NCBI GenBank assembly: GCA_949152475.1
Contig: OX424567.1
Coordinates: 20,671,402 to 20,735,401, forward strand
Direction: 5' to 3'
DNA from: Terebella lapidaria
Taxonomy: Eukaryota > Annelida > Polychaeta > Terebellida > Terebellidae
DNA length: 64,000 nt
The notes beneath the pieces are model-generated. The model saw only the letters and a list, made by a program, of their open reading frames with translations, searched no databases and was not told where the DNA came from. Position 1 is the first letter of the stretch; each line of letters starts with the position of its first letter. Positions 1 through 11,683 of this stretch are shown here, in pieces. A program made the translations under genes and the position numbers.

Positions 1-63
1 ATGCACAAGAGGAACTATTGTGGTATATTCACAAGAAATCAAACACAACATCCTCTCAATTTC

Positions 64-463
64 TTAAAGATATATTGGCAGAAAAACTATTTGTTCCAAA
101 TCAACTACAAATATGCCTATGACCTCAGAAAAATGGGTTACAAACCCATCCTTGGTTGATCAAACTATGGTTGATTAAATGAATAAATCAAGCATTTGAC
201 AGCACTAGCAGCCGCTATTCTTTTGTTCTGTGTGCCACTCAGAGTTAACTCTGACCTGTCCTAGATAACCAGTGTTCACGCTCGAACATATGCGAGTAAG
301 CTGAAATCGCGGTAGTGTCAACAAACTCAAACGATCTCCTGAAACTCTCATCGAAATGAACAAGAAAGGGGCATTTGTTGAACAAATCAAGTGCATATAT
401 GTAACCAGTATGTTTTCAGAAATATATGGCAAAATCCTTCACTTTCTGCCAATATCACTTTAA
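64..463. mobile_element. MITE copy A, TTAA-flanked
   Basis: About 400 bp bounded by inverted ends: TTAAAGATATATTGGCAG on the left and CTGCCAATATCACTTTAA on the right, with TTAA at both outer edges. The interior is clearly homologous, in reverse orientation, to 56795-57227, where the two ends are perfect 18-bp inverted repeats. No ORF is credible, so it is non-autonomous. A TTAA target would fit piggyBac-type or similar elements, but the superfamily is inferred only from the target site. Confidence 0.75.
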
Positions 464-464
464 T

Positions 465-3400
465 TGTACAATTAAAGATCACTAGTCTTTGTTGACTGGA
501 CGATGCATAGCTTTTTATCATTGTGGTCGAAGTAGCCCGATGCCATGACATTCAACCATGATTAATTTCTACTCAATGGTTCCACCAGTGGCCTGGATGT
601 TGCCAGCTTCATCGAGCTGGATCCAGACACTTCTCTCGTGTCAACCTCGTACCTTCCTGGAACCAGCACACCCAGGCTCCTCTTTCGCCTTTATCTAATC
701 CACCCAGATGCCCCAATGTTAGAACTGTTATCATAGACGTGGAATCAATACCCAGTATTATGTATTCCGAGCAAACAAAACAGGGTCCGTTATCCAATCT
801 CATAGTCCGGGGACAGAAAGTCATATCAGGCATACAAAGTGAGAGAAAACAAAAATGACAGGGAAACTCATGAACCCCCGTAAATGGCCATTAGGAGGTG
901 AAATCAGGTGTTCCGGAAAGAGTGAGCATTTCCTGCCCCACTAGTGGCACCCGTCATGAATTCCCCAAAATTCCGAGCGAGCAAAACAGAGTCCGTTATC
1001 CAATCTCATAATCCGGGGGCATAATCATCTTCGAACTTCACTCGAATGTCATCATAGTTTGACAAAGTATGTCCAAAACCAGCTGATAACCTTGGTCAGC
1101 TAGCCCAAGCAAATAGACCTTGACAAATATGCATTTTTTTTTCTCATTTCGAGGCAAGGTCTATGCATATCACTATAAAAGGTTTCACTGGTTTTATGAA
1201 TTTGGCCCTTATGTGTTGAATCATGAAAAAAGTAAGTGTTTATCATAGGTTTGTCAACATGCCTTCCACATATAGCATACCACTGAAATTTCATAATAAT
1301 CACTCATTGAATTACTTCCCAAATCAATGCATTTGATTTAAGTCTCCACTTCAATAAAACGCGCAGGCTGTAAGGTATGCCTTTTTTCATTAGGATTAAA
1401 AGATCGACGGGGATCCAACCATTGAACATTAAGTTGAAACAGAAAATACATTGCTCCAATGCCCTCTCGTTATGTGTTTCTGCTAATTAGACTGTATTCA
1501 TGGGTTTTCCTCATGATTCACACGAACTCTCAATGATCATATTTGTAGAAATATGGAGTTCGAAAGAAAATTGCCGTTTGACTACGTTTGAAGTATATAT
1601 ATAAGATACAACATGAAACCTTTACCTGAACCACATACAGAACATGTATATCAATACAAGTTTTTTTATATTGTCACATTTAGCAACATGGTGTGTTTAT
1701 GGACAGGCAAGCGAGACATTCACAAGTGTCGAGCCCGTTGTTCAGCTACCATTATCACCATGTACATGGCATATAAAATTGACTTGTACTTCTCAAGAAA
1801 GTCGGACGACAAATTCATACCAAAGTTCAGACTCGTAATTATCTGAAAAACTCGAAGAGGCTTCTGTGTTAAATAATTGTGATAATTATACAGTATTCAT
1901 GCATATTTCATCAAACACGGAAAGCGCATACATTTAATTCAAAAGTTTGAAAAGAGGGAAGTTGAATCCATGGCATGGTATTTTGTCATATGCATGTACG
2001 TGTAATCTGTCTCGTGTCCGCATGTGGTCCACTTCATTCATTGTACGGGACAGATAGTTAATTTGCACTTATGAACTTGTTTTCTACATAATTATATCGG
2101 GAATAACTTGTTTCAAATCACGGCAGGAGTTGAGCCAAGCGAACAGTGGTCAGTATAATGCGACGGTTGTGATGAACTTTCCCTATTTAATGATGCAGGT
2201 TCCCGGGTGACAACGGTCGTACAAAAGGGTGGCTATCAATGGCCGAGTTTTCAATTAATGTGGCGCATTTGGACGCCGAGATGCGACAGAGGGCGTGGCC
2301 AGTACTCGTAAAATCTGATAAATGAGCGCGCCTTCGCAGAGCGGCGCCTTTCAACCTACCGTCGCTAATGAATTGCGTTTTGTTGAATTTCGGATGCATC
2401 ACAAGCATATGGTGTCGCTGCGAACTATTTTAAATGGCAGTTAATTTTCAATTGTGCTGCTTGTGTTCGCCATTGACTGGTGGTCGAAGGTTTGCTGATG
2501 AGAGAAGCCGACATCACCGCGATCAAAGACAAGGGGCGTTGATAGATTCCACCCCGTGAGCGCTACTAGAGACAGTAGCTAATGCAAAATGAAATGTTAA
2601 ATGCCTAAGGACACAAGATATAGCCTAATGCAGGTATTGTGTTGCAATCTACCAGTTGAATTCTTGGATTGTGTTCCGTGCGATTCGCGGCTTATTTCAA
2701 AGTCGAACCCAGGAATAACCCTTTTTTTGTTCGCAGCATACAAATGAACGTCTAATGTTTGTCGTTGACCAAGGAAATCATGAATTGACAATTGAATGCT
2801 TTAATAGGGTGACTTCAACTAAAGTTTACGCTAATGACAAGCGCTTCAAAACACTGACTGCTTAAATATGCAGCCTTACCAGAGCTTAAGCATCATAAAG
2901 ACAACAAACTAAGCCAATCAGTGCAGGAAAGTGAAACAACTAACCAACTGCATATATATAGTAACGATCCACCATTATGATAATGTTTGTGCCATTCCGT
3001 CAAGCAAATGAGTTGACAAAGTGAACGAAACAAACGCAGGTTGTGTATTGGCGATAGTAATTTATTCGGCATTCCATCTGAGAGTATAAGAAATCACCTT
3101 GGTGTGTGGTATCAAAATTGTGCGTAGATGTTGGAATGAAATAAATTTTTCATTTTCAATATTTCGTTGTGATACGTTTTTTTCTATCAGCAGAATTTAC
3201 TTGACTCTTGATTTTTTTTTGGAAATATTACTACGCTTCAAATATTACATGGAACATCAATTGCAGTCACTTTTAAAGGTAGATATCTTGTAATTGTTGA
3301 TAACAAGCTGCCAACGGTATTTTATCCTTCCTTGTAAGTTTGTGTACATTTTGAAAAATATATTTCATGAATTGAAAATATCAAGCCAATGCAAATCTTA

Positions 3401-3567
3401 CAAATTTATTTTCAAACTCTATATGCATTGACTTCTTCTGTATCTTGACTCATGGCCATTACATGTGCTTAATAATTCGTCATTAATTTCCATTCTAGTA
3501 CAGGTATACGTATTTCCAACTTTTTCACAGCCACAAATGGGAATATTTGTATAATATTGTATATATC
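465..3567. other. Intergenic, no gene recognised
   Basis: AT-rich DNA with only short ORFs that lack recognisable domains or splice context. One roughly 45-bp motif occurs twice, near 770-815 and 976-1025 (both contain GTCCGTTATCCAATCTCAT), suggesting a fragmentary dispersed repeat. No RNA gene was recognised. Confidence 0.5.
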
Positions 3568-3569
3568 TA

Positions 3570-4060
3570 CGGTGGCTGATATATGCCAGAATTATTTTTT
3601 TTGCAACACGCTTTGCAGCATGCAAAAAAATAAATAAATAATTAAACTCAACAATTTTGATCACGTTCAAAATGTTTTCTACGCGTTCAAAATGTTTTGC
3701 ACTTTTGAAAGTCAAAACTACTTTTGACGTAGAAAACATTTTGAACGTGATCAAAACTAATTTCGTACGTACGAAACTAATTATTTACATTAGAAAAAGA
3801 ATGCGTGTGAGCCGCAAGTAAGAAAAACGTAAATAATCAAATTAAGTTTAATTATTTATTTAATTTTTTGCATTTTGTGAAGCGTATTGCAAAAACAAAA
3901 AATTCGAAATTGTTGAGTTTAATTATTTTTTTTTTTGCATTTTGTGAAGCGTGTTGCAAAAAAAAAATTCGAAATTGTTGAGTTTAATTATTTATTTTTG
4001 TTTTTTGCATGTTGTGAAGCATGTTGCAAAAAAAAAAATTCTGGCATATATCAGCCACCG
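3570..4060. mobile_element. MITE with internal ~64-bp tandem units, TA target
   Basis: The outer ends are inverted copies beginning CGGTGGCTGATATATGCCAG, flanked by TA on both sides (3568-3569 and 4061-4062). Inside lies a second inverted pair (3659-3684 against 3727-3752). There follow about three tandem units of roughly 64 bp containing TTGTTGAGTTTAATTATT and poly-A/T. There is no coding capacity. The TA target suggests mobilisation by a Tc1/mariner-like or related transposase, which is inference. Confidence 0.75.
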
Positions 4061-4062
4061 TA

Positions 4063-6429
4063 TATATCTCATGTGACAACATTTGTACCAATCATAGAAC
4101 TCTTCTCGATTCTAGTATACCACGTACACGTATAAAGACCAACAATTTTTAAAATAATAAAGATAAACAATCAATAGAATAGTCATAGAATCTACATTCA
4201 GATTAGTATGACTTTATTAGATTTTATATGAAAATCCACATTTTAAAACCACCATAGATCAGAGTTTTATCACACAAAAAGAGGTTTTACCAGGTTTTTT
4301 CAGTTAAATTGTTATTAATATGAACGAATATAAATCCATTGGAACGAATGCAATGTTATTTTAATCCAATTGAATTAAATGTCGAAATCGGGTGTATGCA
4401 AATTAAATGTAAAGAGTGTTCACCTCAAAGATAAATGTATGATCTATCATATAAGAATATTGTAACATGGCATAAAATGTGTCATGTTAAAATGATAGCG
4501 TTTTGCAATAAATAATAATGAATACGCAGTATTCTTCATCCGCAAGATACACACACAAGTCAGAGTGATTGATCTTTCATTAAACATTCATGAAGGCAAC
4601 AATTAAAATTGTTTCAAATTGCATACTGTTGTATCTACTATTAGCTATATGATCTATTGAATTTGTTGTACAAATGTCCCACTTTGACAAAAAAATCAAA
4701 TTGTCATGGTAATTCCCAGTCTGTATATAAAATGGCTGTATATAAAACCACGGCCCTACATGTACATGTGGTAGGGTATGCTGCTTTTTCTTCTACTTTC
4801 GATAAGAATTAAAAAGGTGACAAACGGATTGAATAGCATGCATTCAGTGAACGAGTAGTATTAGAGCACAGCATACCCTATTTACCATGACGATGCGCTT
4901 TGGATCAATGTGTATATGGAGCAATGAGTGAAGCTCGGATGAAAAATTAACTAACTCAAGCATCAGTTACATTATAGGAATACAGATTGTTGTAGGGCAA
5001 CTTGAACGAAATTTGGAAAAAAAATATTGGATTTCTTATATTCTTGATGTTGTCATGGTGACGGATGTAGTAGTACCTAGTCATGTTTTTAAACACTAGT
5101 CGCTCGTTGAAGACTCGACTTGGTGATGTCATGCGTAATGATTGAGATATTTACTGAGATATCTGAATGTACCTTAACTTGGTTAAAAATCCAACATGAC
5201 GATCACTAGACTTATATAATCTCAGAAGGTAGACCATATTAATTTGACCAATTATGCGAACATGACTGCGCTATACAACATAATGCATTTTAATTAAGCA
5301 ATACGGGGTATTTTCTGCTAGGTTTTATTTGATCACACCGTGATATAGGCCAACCTGTTTTCTACTTGAGCCATTGGGCGATTTGTTAAGTTCATTTTCG
5401 AAGATGGAGTTATAATATGTTGTCCCTTTTTGCAATGCATTATTTGTGAAAAATATTGTATACGTACAATGTGATGTATTGGGTATTTTAATTTGCAATG
5501 TATCTTGTAATATTGCTAAAATGTACAGATTCATTTATACATAATAGGAACTATACATGTACGTGTATATGTTGAAGTAGACACCGTATACATTCATACG
5601 CTGATTCATATCATGGCTCATATTCACCGTCAGAATTGCAACATATCACCAAAAAGTGTTTCTATTCAATTCTGAACATGCTAGTTATAGTGCTTCAATG
5701 ATCTAGCGCTTCCATCGTCAAACTGGCGTTTCCATGCTTTCTGTATACATTATGATGAAGTAAAAGGCACCATGTCAAACATGGATGCACGTACGCTATC
5801 GTGACTTCATTATTCACATCAATAAACATCCACGAAGGTAAATGTCTCATTGGTTTTGGTGATATTTTGAATTTTGAAAAAAAATCATGACGTGATTCTG
5901 GTCTATTTTAGAGAGTAAACTCCACACTGCATTGCCCTATTGTTGTCTAATCATATTTCTGAGTTAGCGCACTGATCACACTGTAAAATGATTTAGTATT
6001 CATCTCAGGCATCATTTACGTTAAAAATGTACAAACTGGGAAAAATAAATTTCTGCATTCAAACGTGATTTGAACGTGATTTGCGCATTTGGTAATTTAT
6101 GGACTGTGAGTTATCAGTTACTGTCAGCACAAAAGTTCGCAGTACCAGACCAAAAACGAACACGTTATGATGGCGATATTAGCCGTTCCTTGAATAATTT
6201 CAGTTGCCATTCTCGACGATCCACTTCACCTTTAGGGTGAGAACTTGTTTCATACTCCGCTGATCTAATATCTTTGCACGTGGAATGGTATTTAATGTGT
6301 CGATTATATTGTGTTGATGAACAGTGAGCTTGGGAATGATTGTACGAGTGTGTGTTTTAAAATGATATAAATTTGATATTGGAAACCAACATTATGCTTA
6401 CAACTATACGCATAAGATGTGCCTTAGCC
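4063..6429. other. Intergenic, no gene recognised
   Basis: AT-rich sequence with only short, unsupported ORFs on either strand. No RNA gene, CpG-rich promoter-like block or obvious repeat was recognised. Confidence 0.5.
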
Positions 6430-6459
6430 AAAGAGCCTAAAATATATTTTAGGCTCTTT
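6430..6459. repeat. Perfect 30-bp palindrome
   Basis: The left half begins AAAGAGCCTAAAATA and the right half is its exact reverse complement, with no spacer. CCTTAGCC flanks it on both sides. It lies downstream of the minus-strand gene ending at 6994. It could be the remains of a small foldback element or form a hairpin in the 3' flank. Confidence 0.85.
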
Positions 6460-6618
6460 GTACCTTAGCCATTCCACGGGAAACTATTCTTATGCGATAT
6501 GAATTGTACACTGGTTTTTTTTATCATGGTACCGAATGCCCAATGAATGTGATATGTGTACACTTTTGCACCTAATTATGTTGATATGAAACCATGTTGA
6601 ATACTCATGATATAACTG

Positions 6619-6624
6619 TTTATT
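6619..6624 (-). terminator. Candidate poly(A) signal for the 6994-11683 gene
   Basis: TTTATT on the plus strand reads AATAAA on the minus strand, about 370 nt beyond the stop codon at 6994. It is a candidate hexamer found downstream of the gene; the cleavage site is unknown. Confidence 0.4.
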
Positions 6625-6993
6625 CAAATATACTGGGAGGATCCAGTTAGCAACAATATCAACTCTGTAACCACAACTGGAGAAATGATATGTCAGGATT
6701 TCAAGCCACACACGAACACCATATGTACAGCAAGAATGCACTCATCACTCCAAACATAAAACTCCGCATAAATAACAACCTTGTCATAAAACGGACCATA
6801 AACATTGTTAGTCCACTTTTTACTTTAGTCTTTAAATCAGTCCAATTTTGAAAACTAAAACTAGTAACTGGCTTGTGCTTTTACCAAGGCCCAAGTTTTG
6901 GAGACTACTTTTGTAACAAACAAGCTATCAACAACGTTTGATGGTATTTCACAGGTATATACATACTATATGTCAACTAATATCGTCTAAAGT

Positions 6994-9900
6994 CTAAAGG
7001 TCACAATAAGGCAATGCAGCAGCGTTGTAAGCCATGGGTGGGGCTGCTCTGTATCCACTCGGAGCACTCACATGTTTGAACCCAGTTGATTTGGGCGCAG
7101 AATATCGCAGTCCGCTGCTCGGGGCCATTGCTGGAGCTACAGGCCTTGGTTGGGCTATTGGTTTTCTGAATCCAGTATTCACAGCATTTACCGGAGGAGG
7201 TTGGGCTACAGGCTTTTTGAACCCTGTGTTCACAGCATTCATTGAAGAAGGTTGGGCTACAGGCTTTCTGAACCCTGTATTCCCAGTACTCGCTGTATGT
7301 GGTTGGGCTACAGGATTTCTGAATCCTGCATTCACAGCATTCACTGGGGGAGGTTGCGCTGCAGGCTTTCTGAACGATGCATTCATAGCATTCACTGGGG
7401 GAGGTTGCGCTGCAGGCTTTCTGAACGATGCATTCACAGCATTCATTTGTGGTGGTGGACGTGGCCTAATCGCGCTTCCAGGCGTGAACTGTTGCGGTCG
7501 AGGTGTGCTGCTCATATCATTCCCTTGTGGCCGAAGGTTTGGTCTGAATGCCCCTGACATTACTGGATTTTGTGGCTGGACTTGCGGCCTTGGCTGTGCT
7601 CGTGGTTTGAAGTCAGCGTGCTTGGTTCTGTTTGAGGCCGGGTGTGATGTGTCAGAAGATGTGGGCTGTTCAGTTCGTGATGACTTGAGCTGTGCATATG
7701 TGTCGTAGCCTTCAGGCTGCTTGACTACGTAACCCTGGGCTTCTAGTGTACGAAGACGCGACAGTTGCCATGATTTCAAGCCTTCTGATTCAACTGTCCC
7801 CGCATTGAATGGCTTGGGAGGCTTTGCGTCAGGGGCTTTCTTCTGGCCATATTTATCTTGCCAAGGTTGGGACGAGACTTGAGCCTCACCAGTATGTACT
7901 CCGAATGGTCGAATACCACCGTGTTCCGATTGGTGCTCCTTTGGTGCTATTTTCTGCAGTTGATCTGAACTACCAGTCATCCCCAGGAAATGACCTGCTT
8001 CTCGAGTTGGTGCAGTAGCAGAAGATGCAGGCTGCGTCTTGGCAGGCTGTATGCTTGGTGTCCACATCGGTGTGGCAGTCGGGACATCCAAGGCATACAA
8101 CACTGGTGGAGCAGGAGGGACATCTGGCTTTGCTGTGGGATTCACAAAAGAGTCTGTAGATTTCGCTTGATTTTGAGATTTCAGAAATGATGGAAGCTCA
8201 TGCTTCGGTGGACAGGGCACGATTGAGGAAGGCATCAGACCAGCTGGTTTTAGAGGAGTCGGAATAGTTGAATGCGCTGGGGGAGCAATAGGTGGGGGAA
8301 CGTGGCTTACAGGTGATATTACAGGAGCTGCAAATGGTGGATCTCGTCGGGTGGATGAACTTGGAGGGCACACAAAAGGTTTAGGCTGGGAATTAGATGG
8401 TTCCGCGGTGGGGGTCTTGAACAGGGATGGCAGAGGAGCACTTGGTTTCTTAGGAGTTATCAATGGTGGGTTTTGACGAATAAGTTGGTTGACCGAAGAT
8501 GATGAGGGTGGAGCAAAGAGATTAGAGCCTGGAAGTGGAGCTCTCCCACAGTTTGGAGACTGTAGCTGTGGTGGTAGCGGTGGGGCTGGAGGCACGTTAG
8601 GAGAATAAGGCGAAGTAGGAGTCAGTTCTGTAACTTCTGCTCCAATGAATTCATCAGGTTTAGTTGTGGAAACATCTGGGGGTTGCGAAAGCAGTTCAAG
8701 AACATCAACTCTACCTGCATCAGGAGACAGCGAAACTTCTTCAGAAGCTGGAGTGGAAAGTTCTGCCTCCTGGACATCTAGAGAGTCAAGTTCATCTGAC
8801 TGTGTTGTTTGGCCAGTGTCGGGTGAATCAAGACTCATGTCAGAGACAGAAGGTTCTTGCTGTGAGATCTCCAACGAGACAGATTCATCTCTAATTGGAG
8901 GTTCAGGCTTTGTGGTAACTTTAGCTGCTTCTGTTGGTGGCTGTTCTGTTGCAGCAGGTTTGGGTGCTGTGGTTACTTTCACAGAATCAGTCTGCTGCTG
9001 ACTAGCATCCTTGACATGTGATTCTTTCGATGAGGATGGTGTGCATGTTGTGACAGGCTGACGATAAGCAGCTGCTTTGGCCACTTGTTGTTGTCCCATG
9101 AGAGTGAAGCCTTCCTGTACCTGCTCATTCCAAGTTGGAACTCTTGCTGGACCAGGGGGCTGTGTTGGGATTCCATGCTTGACCCATGGTGGCACCTGTG
9201 GGCCTGCCAGAGGTGGTAACCGCTGCCCCCTCAATGGTTTATCACTTGGTCTCACTAAAGGTTGTGTGTCAACCCCTGTGTCCAGAAAGGTGGGGAGCGT
9301 ATCCAACAATGAGTGTAAGCCCTTCAGCTCCCGACTGATATCAGTAGCCTGCGTTCGAGCAGTTTTGATAACAGTTTCTTTGTTGAGCTCAATTTGAGAT
9401 TTCTGTCCCTTTGCATCTTGAACTTCTTCATTGTCAAGCGAAATTCTGGCCGTGTTTTCTGCAACATAGACACCTTCTGCAAGTGCAGAACCTACGACAG
9501 AACCCATTCCAGAAAAGTAAAAAATTGTATTGTAAAACTCCTCTGGAATCGGCTTGAACTCCTGAATTGGCATGATAGATTCTGTGAAGCTTTTCATCAT
9601 ATCAGGCTCCACTTCTTCCACAGCTTCATTCAAAATTGTCGACACTTCTTTGTCAGTTGTTTCTTCGACTGCAGTGGAAGCCGGTACTTCTGGTGTTACA
9701 TCTTGTTTTGTTTTGTCGACACTCTCCTTTTTGGAAGCTTTTTCAACAACTTTGTCAGCCTTGTCCTCTTTTTGCTGAACTTTTTTCATCTCAATATTTG
9801 AGGGTGGAATGTGTTCTACGTCAAATTTTCCTGCACCTGTCTTTGCTCCTGCTGTACCCTGTTTCTGTTCCTTTGCAGATTCCTTCCCATCTGTGGTCTT

Positions 9901-11683
9901 TTTCTCCTCAGGTGACTTAGGTGCTTCTTGCTTCTTTTCCACAGCCACCACCTGCTCTGCTTTCGATTCTGATTTTGCTTTCTCTGTGTTTGATGATTCG
10001 ATATTCTTTTGTTCTTCAGCTTTCTTCAGTTCATCTTTGGGTTTTGGACTTTGAACCTTCTTTGCTTCCTCTTTCTTTGGTTCTTCCTTGGCTTTTGGAC
10101 TTTCAATCTTCTTTTCTTCATCTTTCATTGGTTCGTCTTTGGGTTTTGGACTTTCAACTTTCTTTGCTTCCTCTTTCTTTGGTTCTTCCTTGGCTTTCGG
10201 ACTTTCAAGCTTTTTTGTTTCATCTTTCTTTGGTTCGTCTCTGGGTTTTGGACTTTCAACATTCTTCGCTTCATCTTTCTTTGGTTCGTCTCTGGGTTTC
10301 AGACTTTCAATCTTCTTTGCTTCATCTTTCTTTAGTTCGTCTTTGGGTTTTGGACTTTCAACCTTCTTTGCCTCATCTTTCTTTGGTTCTTCCTTGGTTT
10401 TAGGACATTCAACCTTCTTTGGTTCGTCTTTCTTTGGTTCTTCTTTGGCTTTGATACTTTCAACTCTCTTTGCATCCTCTTTCTTTATTTCATCTTTGGC
10501 TTTTGCACTTTCAGCCTTCTTTGGTTCATCTTTCTTTGGTTCGTCTTTGGGTTTCGAACTTTCAACCTTCTTTGTTTCATCTTTCTTCGGTTCGTCTTTA
10601 GGTTTTGGACTTCCAGCCTTCTTCGCTTCATCTTTCTTTGGTGTGTCTTTGGTTTTGGGACTCTCGACCTTCTTTGGTTGCTCTGTAGTTTTCTGTTGAG
10701 GCTTTTCTTTACTAGTGTCAGTAGGTTTGAGCTTCGATAAACTGCTTGGTGGCCCGGTAGGTGATTGCAGTTCTACATCAGATATCATTCCTAAATTAGC
10801 TTCCAGTTCAGAATCGAGATCCAAATCATCAACCAGATCCGGTGTTCGTGGCTTTAAGGTTTCTGGTTTTTGCTGTTTCTTGGTGTCTACTTTGAGCTTT
10901 TCTTGTGATTTTTCTGAAGGTTTGGCTTTATCTTTGCTTTCAACTGGCTTCTTTGGTTCCTCTTTTGTTTTTGTAGTTGTGGTTTCTTTTGGTTCTTTTC
11001 CTTTCAATGACGTTTTTTCCTTCGAATCTTTTGTGTCATTGCTGTCTGCATTCTTAGCATCCTTTTGAGATTTTGAAGTTTCAACTTTGGCTGCTTCTTT
11101 CGAACTTCCTGACTTGCTATCCTTCTCCTCTATTTGACTTTTCTGCACATCTTTACTCTTGGTCGCAGCTGTCTTGTCTTCTGATTTCAATGTAGAAGAC
11201 TTTGCGTCATCCTTTTTCGGTTCATCCTTCTTCGGTTCTTTCTTTTGCTTAGCGTCATCGGATTTCTGCTGAACGTCTTTCTTGACTTCCCCTTTTGACT
11301 TTTGTGTGTCTTCCTTTTTCGATGTCACTTTTGTGTCTGCATCTGACTCCTTCGTCGAGACTTTATCTGCTGCATCCTCTGTTGATGTTTTTGTTGTGGG
11401 TTTCTCGTCCGACTTTGGAGAATCAACTTTGGTAGCCTCGGCAGCTTTCTTGCTTTCTTGGGTGATCTTTTCTTCTTTAGTGTCTGTGACGCTCTTGTCT
11501 TTGACTACAGATCCATTCTTGGTTTCTTCCTTTTTTGGTGCTGATTTTTTCTTGGCATCGGCGCCATTGCTTTCTGTCTTCTTTCCCCCGATATTTAGCT
11601 TACCGACTTTCTTGGGACCAGGTCCTAGAGGCTTCTTTGGTTCCTCCTTCTTCTCGAACATCTTCAAGCGATCTTTGGCGCTC
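6994..11683 (-). CDS. Large terminal exon of a Lys/Glu/Pro-rich repetitive protein, family unknown
   Basis: An uninterrupted 4.7-kb reading frame of about 1,560 codons. It appears to be the last exon of a longer gene. A good 3' splice site (CTTTGCAG, with CTGAC branch-like sequence about 20 nt upstream) puts the exon start at 11683, and the frame is open through that point (...AKDRLKMFEKK...). The first ATG is six codons into the exon. The order is a Lys/Glu/Ser/Thr-rich N-terminal third; about 240 residues of Pro-Lys-Asp-Glu repeats; a short less biased block (EEFYNTIFYFSGMGSVVGSA onward); a Pro/Ser/Thr-rich region with PPAPPLPPQ-type runs; and six 17-residue repeats before the C-terminal ALPYCDL. 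I recognise no domain. The composition suggests an intrinsically disordered scaffold or cytoskeletal protein, but that is only composition. Upstream exons were not identified. Confidence 0.85.
7135..7450 (-). repeat. Six 51-bp (17-aa) coding repeats
   Basis: Within the C-terminal part of the minus-strand gene, the unit NAVNxGFRKPVAQPPPV is repeated six times with substitutions. The repeat keeps the reading frame. Alternating Phe-Arg-Lys-Pro and Ala-Gln-Pro-Pro segments suggest a flexible, basic, proline-rich tail. Confidence 0.85.
10030..10700 (-). repeat. Coding tandem repeats, Lys-Lys-Asp-Glu / Ser-Pro-Lys type
   Basis: The minus-strand gene here encodes imperfect repeats of about 16-20 residues built on PKKDEAKKVESPKPKDE. 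Many copies contain SPK or SPKPK, which resembles the proline-directed phosphorylation motifs of neurofilament tails. All frames are open because the unit length preserves frame, so apparent plus-strand ORFs here are shadows. Confidence 0.85.
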
